From the NCBI RefSeq assembly GCF_028473665.1, contig NZ_CP098774.1, forward strand, positions 1,922,001 to 1,986,000: a stretch of 64,000 bases of DNA, read 5' to 3'. Made by a program: the position numbers and the translations under genes. The notes beneath the pieces are model-generated. The model made no database searches. It saw only the letters and a program-made list of their open reading frames with translations, and was not told the origin of the DNA. Positions 56,585 through 64,000 of the stretch are shown here, one piece after another. This DNA comes from Sphingomonas sp. QA11 (GTDB lineage Bacteria > Pseudomonadota > Alphaproteobacteria > Sphingomonadales > Sphingomonadaceae). Each line of letters opens with the position of its first letter. Position 1 is the stretch's first letter.

Positions 56585-57973
56585 ATGGTGCGCAATGTAT
56601 CCCTTCTCGCGGCACTTGCCGCCTCCACCATCGCCTTTCCGGCCGTCGCCCAGCAGACGCGATTCGACCCCGCCATCGGCAGGCTCCGCGACGCTGCGCT
56701 GAAGGACCAGGTTGCCTGGGATATCGTCGAAGGGCTGACCACTGAGATCGGGCCGCGCCCGGACGGCTCGCCGCAACAGGCCAGGGCACGCGAATGGGGC
56801 ATGGCCAAGCTCAGGAGCCTTGGCTTCCAGAATGTCCGGATCGAAACCTATCAGTTGGACACCTGGGTGCGCGGGCTTGAGAGCGCCGAGGTCGTGTCGC
56901 CCTACCCCCAGCCCCTGCGCCTGACCGCGCTCGGCAATTCGGGCGCGACGCCGCCCGACGGACTCACCCTGCCAATCGTCTTCTTCCCGGGCATCGACGA
57001 TCTGCGCGCCGCCCCCGACGGCAGCCTGAAGGGAAAGATCGCCTTCGTCTCCAATACGATGCAACGGACGATGGATGGATCGAGCTATGGCAGCCAGGGC
57101 GCGGCCCGCCGTCAGGGTCCGAACATCGCCGCGAGGAAGGGCGCGAGCGCCATCGTCATTCGTTCGATCGGGACCGATCACGGCCGTGGGCCGCACGCGG
57201 GCGTCACCAATTTCGAACCAGGCGTGACGCCGATCCCCGCCGCCGCCCTTTCGGTGGCTGATGCCGCCAATCTGGAACGCATGGTGAAGCGCGGCAAGCC
57301 CGTCACGCTCCACCTGCTGCTCACCCCGAAGCGGGTCGGCCTGCGCGAATCCGGCAATGTCGTGGCAGAAGTGCCGGGCAGCGATCCTGCGGCGGGCGTC
57401 GTCCTGATCGGCGGGCACCTCGACAGCTGGGATCTTGGCACCGGCGCGATCGACGATGCCTCCGGCGTCGGCATCACCACGGCGGCGGCCAAGATGCTGC
57501 TGGATTCGGGAAAGCCCCGCCGCACGATCCGGGTCGTCTGGTTCGGCGATGAGGAAACCGGCGGCTTCGGCGGCGCCGCCTATGCCAAGGCGCATGCCGG
57601 CGAACGCCATGCCATCGCGGCTGAATCCGATTTCGGCGCTGACCGGGTCTGGCGCTTCCAGACCAACCTGCCCGACAGCGCCAGGCCGGTCGTCGATCGG
57701 TTGACCGCAGCGCTCACGCCGATCGGCGTCATCCGCGGCCTCGGCGTGGCGAACGGCGGGACCGATGTCGAACCAGTGCTCGCGACCGGTGTCGCCGGGA
57801 TCGACCTGAACCAGGATGGCCTGCGTTATTTCGATTATCATCACACGCCCGAGGACACGATCGACGTGATCGACGTCGAACAGCTCCGTCAGAATGTCGC
57901 GGCATGGACGGCAATGCTTGCGGTGGTTGCGAACGCGCCGGAAGAAATCGGACCGATGCAAATCAAGAAATGA
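56585..57973 (+). CDS. M28 family zinc aminopeptidase
   Basis: 462 residues, secreted (MVRNVSLLAALAASTIAFPAVA). Di-zinc aminopeptidase: VLIGGHLDSWDLGTGAIDDASGV (His, bridging Asp), VWFGDEETGGFGGAAYAK (Glu general base and ligand), AAESDFGADRVWRF (Asp), and FDYHHTPEDTIDVID (final His). A PA-like domain (about 110-270) is inserted between. GGAGG lies 5 bases before the ATG. No adjacent peptidase partners. Confidence 0.92.
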   Translation: MVRNVSLLAALAASTIAFPAVAQQTRFDPAIGRLRDAALKDQVAWDIVEGLTTEIGPRPDGSPQQARAREWGMAKLRSLGFQNVRIETYQLDTWVRGLESAEVVSPYPQPLRLTALGNSGATPPDGLTLPIVFFPGIDDLRAAPDGSLKGKIAFVSNTMQRTMDGSSYGSQGAARRQGPNIAARKGASAIVIRSIGTDHGRGPHAGVTNFEPGVTPIPAAALSVADAANLERMVKRGKPVTLHLLLTPKRVGLRESGNVVAEVPGSDPAAGVVLIGGHLDSWDLGTGAIDDASGVGITTAAAKMLLDSGKPRRTIRVVWFGDEETGGFGGAAYAKAHAGERHAIAAESDFGADRVWRFQTNLPDSARPVVDRLTAALTPIGVIRGLGVANGGTDVEPVLATGVAGIDLNQDGLRYFDYHHTPEDTIDVIDVEQLRQNVAAWTAMLAVVANAPEEIGPMQIKK

Positions 57974-58104
57974 CGGAAAACCGTGACCGAACCTTTCTGC
58001 AAGATGAATTGCGATTGACGCACCTGCGCCGTCCGCTATGAAAAGCGCCTCGTGGTAAGCAATCGGGCTGGCCGCGAATTTTTGCTATGCTTGGGAGCAT
58101 CCGC

Positions 58105-58338
58105 ATGAAGAAGATCGCCTTTGTTCTCGTCGCCGCCGGCCTGATGTCGCTTGCCGCCTGCTCGAAGCCCACTCCTGCCGAGAACAACGCTGAAGCAGTG
58201 GCCGACAACCTGGATGCGACTGCCGACAACCTGTCTGCAGTGGCCGACAACACCTCGAACGCCGTTGCAGCAGACGCGCTCGAGAATGCAGCCGACAACC
58301 TGCATGCCGCTGCCGACAACGTCACGGCGAACCAGTAA
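58105..58338 (+). CDS. Small lipoprotein with ADN repeats
   Basis: 77 residues. MKKIAFVLVAAGLMSLAAC has a lipobox (LAAC, Cys 19). The rest is almost wholly composed of A/V-ADN-x-x-A units: AVADNLDATADNL, SAVADNTSNAVAADAL, ENAADNLHAAADNV. Seven to eleven-residue spacing suggests a coiled-coil or fibrous helix like Lpp, without sequence similarity to it. Terminator hairpins follow. Confidence 0.75.
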   Translation: MKKIAFVLVAAGLMSLAACSKPTPAENNAEAVADNLDATADNLSAVADNTSNAVAADALENAADNLHAAADNVTANQ

Positions 58339-58378
58339 TCAGCTCGGCCGGGCTTCGGCCTGGTCAGCTGTTTAGAGA

Positions 58379-58404
58379 GGGCGTCCCTTCGGGGGCGCCC
58401 TTTT
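58379..58404 (+). terminator. Terminator after the ADN lipoprotein
   Basis: Stem GGGCGTCCC with GGGGGCGCCC around a TTC loop region and run TTTT. A weaker hairpin, CAGCTCGGCCGGG...CCTGGTCAGCTG, precedes it at about 58340-58370. Confidence 0.7.
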
Positions 58405-58430
58405 CGTTTGGCGCCCCGTCCGTCCGGACC

Positions 58431-59492
<1,062 letters not shown>

Positions 59493-59594
59493 CGGAAAAC
59501 TCCTGTCGGTGAAGCGTGGAATTCGGGGCCTGACGGCGACGCGACTGCTATACCATTCAGCCAGCGCATCGAATGCTTCTTTGCACGATCAATC

Positions 59595-59631
59595 AAGAAA
59601 AGGGGCTTCAATCCCGTTGGATTGAAGCCCC
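59595..59631 (-). terminator. Terminator of TonB receptor 2
   Basis: On the minus strand, a perfect 13-bp stem GGGGCTTCAATCC with GGATTGAAGCCCC (4-base loop), followed by TTTTCTTG. It lies 25 bases beyond the receptor stop. Confidence 0.85.
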
Positions 59632-59655
59632 GAGCATCGCCGAAGGCGCGCGCGC

Positions 59656-62600
59656 CTAGCTGCCGAACTTGGCGCGTATCGAGAAGACGATCCGTCGATC
59701 GTTCATGAACCAGGATCTTGGGCGGCGCAGGAGATCGTTGTTGATCACCTGTGTCGTCCGCAGCGTCGAATTAAGCAGGTTCACGCCCTGGAAGCCCATC
59801 TTGATGTTAGGCGTGACGCTGTAGAACGCCGAAGCGTCGAGCTGGCCGGTCGCCTCGTTGAACACCGGCGCGAAAGGCACGATCACGTCGCGCACGGTCA
59901 GCAGATACCGTGAACGCCACGAATAGGCTGCCCGAAGCTCAAGCCCGCCCGCCTGATAGAAGGGCGCGATGTTCACGGTGTATTTCGACAAGCCCTGAAG
60001 CGGCAGCTTGCTGGTATCGACATTGGCGATGCGGCCCGCCGCGACGTCGGGATCAGTGGCGGAGAGCGTGCTCTGGCTAACCCCCTTGGATTCCACATAG
60101 GTGAAATTGCCGCTGAACCCGAGGCCACGCAGGAACCCTGGCAGGAAGGTGAAGGTTTGCTGGTAACCGACCTCCAGGCCCTTCACCCGACCCGTCTCCG
60201 GCGAGTTGAACGGCGTGGTGACGATCGCATCGAAGGTCGCGCCGTTGTTCGTGAATTTCAGGCGATCGGTGCCGTTGGCGATCACACCGTACAGATCCTT
60301 CTTGAACAGGGAGACGGTGAGCTGTCCCACGCTCGAGAAATACCATTCAGCCGTCAGGTCGTAGTTATTGGACCGGATTGGCTTGAGATATGGATTGCCC
60401 ACGTTGAACAGGGCGACCGGCGCCCCGTTGTTGGTGATGGTCGTGTCGAGCGTATCGAGCACGACATTATAGAAGGCGCGCGTCAGGCCGAAATCCGGTG
60501 GCGCGATGCCCTGGTTGAACGCGGCGCGGAACTGAAGCCCACCGCCCGCTTCAAGCTTGAGGTTCAGGCTGGGGAGGAAATAGTGATATTTCAGTGACGT
60601 CGACACTGGGGTCAATGCACCGTTCTGGAACGCATTGGCGTTGGCCACGACGGCCGGGCCGAGCGCGCAAAACTTCGTCTGCGGCTGCTCGTTCTGAGGT
60701 GGATCGCAGGTGAAGGTTCGTCTCGGGAACGAGAAATTCCCCTGCGCCTCGCGTGTCGTGGCCGTATAGCGCAGGCCGACATTTCCGCTCAGCTTCATCC
60801 CACCGTCGCCGATCGGGTTGCCGAACCGGATCAACCCGTAAAGCGCATTGTTTCGCTCATGCACGGGGTTGATCTCGCCGGGCAGGAAGGGCGTGCCGGC
60901 CACGGTGTCGCAGCGTTGCGCCAGCGGCACCCAGTTCTGCGGACAGGGGGGCGTGTTCGCCAGCCTGGGACGCCACTCGTCGCCGATCGCAAGCGCCGCG
61001 TTGCCCGCCGCCTGGTAATTCCGGATCAGGTCCTGGGGGACAAACAACCGCCCGGGACCACTCGGCAGGTTGACGCTGCCGCGGAAGAAATTGGGAAAGG
61101 AATAGGCTTCGCTCGGTCCCGGCGAACCGCCCGGCGTCGCCGGGTTGCCGTTGACGGGATCGTCCATCCAGACCGGACCGCCACCGCCCCAGATCTCGCT
61201 GAGCACACCCCAGTTATAGCTCGAGAAACGTGCATTGTTCTCACGATCGGCAAACCGATAACCGGCCCGGATCGAGCTCAGCCAGCTATCCTCGGGGAAG
61301 GAATAGTCCAGGTCGATCCGCGCGGCATCCTCATTGCCGTCGCTATCCTCGATATGGTCCATCGCCGACCGGTAGAAGCTGTTATACGGGTCGACATAGC
61401 TCGGGTGCTGGGCATTCATGTAATTGGTCGCCCCCGCATTGGCAAGCGGCAGGAAATTCACATAGGCCGGCTTATCGCCATTCATCCTGATATCGACATT
61501 CTGGAACGTTGAAGCCCAGATACCGAAATCGGTGTTGGTGACGCGGGATTTGGTGTGCTGGTAATCCAGGCTCACGCCAAGCCGGTCAGTGACCTTCCAC
61601 TTGAAATTCGCGCCATAATCGTCGGTCAGATACCGCTGGTCCACCGCGCGTACGATATTGTTGCTCTGCAACCCGTTGATCGGCGTGCGAAGATCACCCC
61701 CCTGGTCGGCGCGATAGCCGTTCGGCGCGGTGATGGTGCCGCTGGTGAAGACGCCCTGGTCATCGAAGGAAAAGCTGGTGCCGGGAAATGGCTGAGCGTC
61801 CCCGTTGCTCGTCACATTGTCCGTGGCGATCTCGATCGCGTGCTCAGTCCATTTCTCCCGCGAATCCGACCGGAGGAACTGAAAGGTGGCAGACATGGAT
61901 TCATCATTGCTGCGCCACTGCGCCGCCGCGGAGTAACCGTAGCGCGTACGCTCGGTTTCCGTGCTGCGCATCGCGGCGCCGCGTGGGACGAAGACGGTAC
62001 GGCCCGTATAAGGCTTGTTCGTGGCGGGATCGATGGCGTTAGGCGCGTAATAGGTGCCGTCGGAAGCCAGGGTCCGCTGGCCATAGTTGGAAATCTGCAA
62101 GCCGTCGGAACGGGACACAAGCTGCGACCGCACGAAGCTGGCCAGCAGACCGACCTCGCCAATGCCGGTGTTCCAGCGATTGCTCGCCAGCAGCGAGACC
62201 GTCGGCGCGGATTTGTGGATAAGATCGCCGTAATTCACCTCGACGGCACCGGCGACGACCAGCCCCTTTGAATCGAAGGGAACGCGCGTACGAAGGTTGA
62301 CGGTACCGGCGATGCCGCCCTCGACCATGTCGGCGCTGGGGCTCTTGAAGACATCGACGCCTGCCAGAAGTTCTGACGGAACGTCGGCGAAGCTAAGGCC
62401 GCGGCCGTTATTGGCGGTGAAGGTGTCGCGCCCGTTAAGCTCCGACCGGGTATAGGTCAGCCCGCGCACGACGACGCCGGAGCCCTCGACCGAGAAGTGA
62501 TCCGGGTCTACGCCAGCGGCGAAGCGGCTGATCGCCACGCCCGGCACACGCTGCAGCGCCTCGGTAACGGACCGGTCCGGCAGCGCGCCGATATCTTCCG

Positions 62601-62889
62601 ACGAGATGGAGTCGCTGACGATCTCGGCATTCTGCTTCAGTGCCTGCGCGGTCTTGAGGCTCTGGCGGATGCCGGTGACGACGATGTCCGCCTCATCCTG
62701 AGTCACCGCGTCCGACATTGCCTGGCCTGATGCCGACTGAGCCGCCTCCGCGGCTTTCGGGGCAATCTCTGCCCAGACTGGCGACGCCATCGAGACGACG
62801 CAAAGGGCAAGCGTCGAGACGCCCCCTTTCAATGAAAGGCCGATTCTGCCGCGAGTCGCGACTCCACCGTTGTGCGAGTTATCACTCAT
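59656..62889 (-). CDS. TonB-dependent receptor 2, carbohydrate-utilisation type
   Basis: 1077 residues. Signal peptide (STLALCVVSMASPVWA), TonB box DIVVTGIRQSLKTAQALKQ (about 69-87), plug with DRSVTEALQRVPGVAISRF and GTVNLRTRVPF, then a very large barrel ending RIVFSIRAKFGS. The size and plug features fit receptors that sphingomonads, Caulobacter and Xanthomonas use for plant-derived oligosaccharides. It is divergent from a halogenase gene and carries a LacI-type operator before its start. A strong terminator follows. Confidence 0.9.
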   Translation of the reverse strand: MSDNSHNGGVATRGRIGLSLKGGVSTLALCVVSMASPVWAEIAPKAAEAAQSASGQAMSDAVTQDEADIVVTGIRQSLKTAQALKQNAEIVSDSISSEDIGALPDRSVTEALQRVPGVAISRFAAGVDPDHFSVEGSGVVVRGLTYTRSELNGRDTFTANNGRGLSFADVPSELLAGVDVFKSPSADMVEGGIAGTVNLRTRVPFDSKGLVVAGAVEVNYGDLIHKSAPTVSLLASNRWNTGIGEVGLLASFVRSQLVSRSDGLQISNYGQRTLASDGTYYAPNAIDPATNKPYTGRTVFVPRGAAMRSTETERTRYGYSAAAQWRSNDESMSATFQFLRSDSREKWTEHAIEIATDNVTSNGDAQPFPGTSFSFDDQGVFTSGTITAPNGYRADQGGDLRTPINGLQSNNIVRAVDQRYLTDDYGANFKWKVTDRLGVSLDYQHTKSRVTNTDFGIWASTFQNVDIRMNGDKPAYVNFLPLANAGATNYMNAQHPSYVDPYNSFYRSAMDHIEDSDGNEDAARIDLDYSFPEDSWLSSIRAGYRFADRENNARFSSYNWGVLSEIWGGGGPVWMDDPVNGNPATPGGSPGPSEAYSFPNFFRGSVNLPSGPGRLFVPQDLIRNYQAAGNAALAIGDEWRPRLANTPPCPQNWVPLAQRCDTVAGTPFLPGEINPVHERNNALYGLIRFGNPIGDGGMKLSGNVGLRYTATTREAQGNFSFPRRTFTCDPPQNEQPQTKFCALGPAVVANANAFQNGALTPVSTSLKYHYFLPSLNLKLEAGGGLQFRAAFNQGIAPPDFGLTRAFYNVVLDTLDTTITNNGAPVALFNVGNPYLKPIRSNNYDLTAEWYFSSVGQLTVSLFKKDLYGVIANGTDRLKFTNNGATFDAIVTTPFNSPETGRVKGLEVGYQQTFTFLPGFLRGLGFSGNFTYVESKGVSQSTLSATDPDVAAGRIANVDTSKLPLQGLSKYTVNIAPFYQAGGLELRAAYSWRSRYLLTVRDVIVPFAPVFNEATGQLDASAFYSVTPNIKMGFQGVNLLNSTLRTTQVINNDLLRRPRSWFMNDRRIVFSIRAKFGS

Positions 62890-62908
62890 CAGGTCACCCC
62901 CTACCCTA

Positions 62909-62922
62909 TGATACCGCTACCA
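62909..62922. promoter_or_regulatory. LacI-type operator upstream of TonB receptor 2
   Basis: TGATACCGCTACCA matches a LacI-family pattern TGNTANCGNTANCA (central CG and symmetric TG/CA ends). It is placed 20 bases before the receptor start, where a repressor would hinder transcription. The halogenase gene begins 178 bases away on the other side. Confidence 0.65.
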
Positions 62923-63011
62923 ATTTTTGGTGCGATTTGTTCTTGGCTATCTTTGTAGCTGCGGCCATGATGCAGCAACAAAAACAAAATGCAAGAGGTG
63001 GCCGGCAAAAA

Positions 63012-63025
63012 GTCCCACGTGGGAC
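63012..63025. promoter_or_regulatory. Perfect palindrome GTCCCACGTGGGAC
   Basis: A 14-base perfect palindrome in the divergent promoter region of receptor 2 and halogenase. A TGTGGT/ACCACA pair (63030-63035 and 63055-63060) follows, possibly a second operator. No regulator is encoded within the window. Confidence 0.5.
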
Positions 63026-63099
63026 ATTTGTGGTGGACGACAATGTGATCGGAACCACACATTTGCTGAATTGTCGGCAGCGGGCGCGCAGGAGGGGTG

Positions 63100-64000
63100 A
63101 TGACAAAGCTGGAGACGGCAAGAGCCGCCGCAGACGGGCGACTTCGTCGTATCGTCGTCGTCGGTGGCGGAACCGCTGGCTGGATGACCGCGGCGTCGCT
63201 GGGCTGGGCGCTTTCAACGCTCCCGATCGAGATTGTGCTGGTCGAGTCGGAAGAGATCGGAACGGTCGGCGTCGGCGAGGCCACCGTGCCGCACATCCGC
63301 TTTTTCAATCAGCGGCTCGGCATCGATGAGGCCGATTTCATGCGGCGCACCAACGCGACCTTCAAGCTCGGCATCGAATTCCGCGACTGGGCACGGATCG
63401 GCGACAGCTATATCCATCCGTTCGGCGATTTCGGCCGGGACGTCGCCGGTCTTCCTTTCCACCAGCATTGGCTCCGCCTGGTCCGCGCGGGCCGTATCGT
63501 GCCCGCACTGGAGGCATTTTCCCTGCCGATCCTGGCAGCGCGCGCCAACAGGTTCGCCCCACCCTCCCCCGACCCGTCGGCGATCGAATCCACCTTCTCC
63601 TATGCTTATCAATTCGATGCCGGCCTCTACGCCGCCTATCTTCGCAGCTATGCCGAGCAACGCGGCGTCCGGCGGGTCGAAGGCAAGATAGGGCCAGTCG
63701 GCCAGAACGGCGAAACAGGCTTCGTCCACTCGGTCACGCTCGAAAGCGGCGAAGAGGTCACCGGGGATCTGTTCGTCGACTGCTCCGGCTTTCGCGGGCT
63801 GCTGATCGAAGGCGCGCTCAAGGCTGGCTATGAAAGCTGGTCCCACTGGCTGCCTTGCGACGCAGCGCTCGCTGTACCCAGCGCGCATGGCGGCCCCCTG
63901 ACCCCCTATACAAGTGCAACGGCCCGCGATGCCGGCTGGCAATGGCGCATCCCGCTCCAGCACCGCGTCGGCAACGGCCATGTCTTCAGTACCGCCTTCA
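63100..64000 (+). CDS. Tryptophan-halogenase family protein (runs off the window)
   Basis: At least 300 residues of a flavin-dependent halogenase. [19 protein letters not shown] (FAD-binding motif, about 18-36), [33 protein letters not shown] (putative catalytic Lys) and [15 protein letters not shown], the family WxWxIP signature. GGAGG upstream of the ATG at 63100. Halogenases next to large TonB receptors occur in sphingomonad/Caulobacter/Xanthomonas sugar loci where halogenation is unproven. The 3' half is beyond the window. Confidence 0.85.
   Translation, partial: MTKLETARAAADGRLRRIVVVGGGTAGWMTAASLGWALSTLPIEIVLVESEEIGTVGVGEATVPHIRFFNQRLGIDEADFMRRTNATFKLGIEFRDWARIGDSYIHPFGDFGRDVAGLPFHQHWLRLVRAGRIVPALEAFSLPILAARANRFAPPSPDPSAIESTFSYAYQFDAGLYAAYLRSYAEQRGVRRVEGKIGPVGQNGETGFVHSVTLESGEEVTGDLFVDCSGFRGLLIEGALKAGYESWSHWLPCDAALAVPSAHGGPLTPYTSATARDAGWQWRIPLQHRVGNGHVFSTAF

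Noticed and set aside
56402..57961. Long open extension giving ettA an extra 520 N-terminal residues
   Set aside because: Antisense to the M28 peptidase gene and without family similarity. The EttA start at 56401 matches the family. Open frames of this kind are common in GC-rich DNA.

Overview
The window is a compact, GC-rich bacterial chromosome segment, and everything in it points to an alphaproteobacterium of the Sphingomonadaceae (Sphingomonas-like). The evidence is the contiguous Entner-Doudoroff operon (zwf-pgl-edd-glk-eda), two very large TonB-dependent receptors, one of them beside a flavin-dependent halogenase, a type-2 argC, an ETF-ubiquinone oxidoreductase, and several families (RcnB-like, YbjN-like, GxxExxY) common in that group. 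No rRNA, tRNA, IS element, prophage or CRISPR array was seen. Most genes are housekeeping and tightly packed, with many stop/start overlaps (ATGA, GTGA or TGATG).

Layout. 1-5.5 kb (minus): start of ilvD, an N-formylglutamate amidohydrolase, ispE, a TPR protein with a non-canonical start, and ETF-QO. 5.6-8.7 kb (plus): a degenerate uracil-DNA-glycosylase-like protein, a lytic transglycosylase and moaB, all overlapping. 8.7-13.1 kb: YbjN and VOC proteins, a radical SAM protein, a 42-residue charged peptide, an EF-hand lipoprotein and a CE2-like esterase. 13.1-16.1 kb (minus): a reduced pyrimidine-catabolic operon rutBCDA feeding into the esterase gene. 16.2-25.7 kb: a cNMP-fold membrane protein, a small membrane protein, an acyl-CoA ligase, dnaE, a MarR regulator with a palindromic operator, glutathione peroxidase and lolDE. 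26-31.8 kb: TonB receptor 1, an Hsp20 gene with an RpoH promoter and a ROSE-type RNA thermometer, a small helical protein behind a perfect FNR/FixK box, pyrG and secG.

31.9-39.3 kb (plus): a small MarR protein, an SH3 protein and argC as one overlapping chain, then the Entner-Doudoroff operon that takes glucose to pyruvate and glyceraldehyde-3-phosphate. 39.3-45.6 kb (minus): fabD, a GxxExxY gene, fabG, acpP, fabF, mltG and a GT-C-like membrane protein. The GxxExxY gene sits inside the fatty-acid cluster with its own repeat family around it. 45.8-47.6 kb: an RcnB-like gene and rpsF-rpsR-rplI. 47.6-48.2 kb holds a repeat cluster. 48.2-54.6 kb: dapA, a second lytic transglycosylase, greB, DoxX, a DUF3108-like protein with a coupled 30-residue peptide, two tandem acylphosphatases and a Uma2 nuclease. 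54.7-64 kb: ettA, an M28 peptidase, an ADN-repeat lipoprotein, an aldo/keto reductase, TonB receptor 2 and a divergent, incomplete halogenase gene.

The most notable regulatory elements are the RpoH/ROSE pair upstream of hsp20, the FNR box, the double palindrome over the marR start, and a LacI-type operator between TonB receptor 2 and the halogenase. The most unusual genetic structures are the GxxExxY insertion in the fab cluster, the probable ATT start of the TPR gene, the six-copy TTCCCTGTT cluster near dapA, and several probable micro-ORFs.
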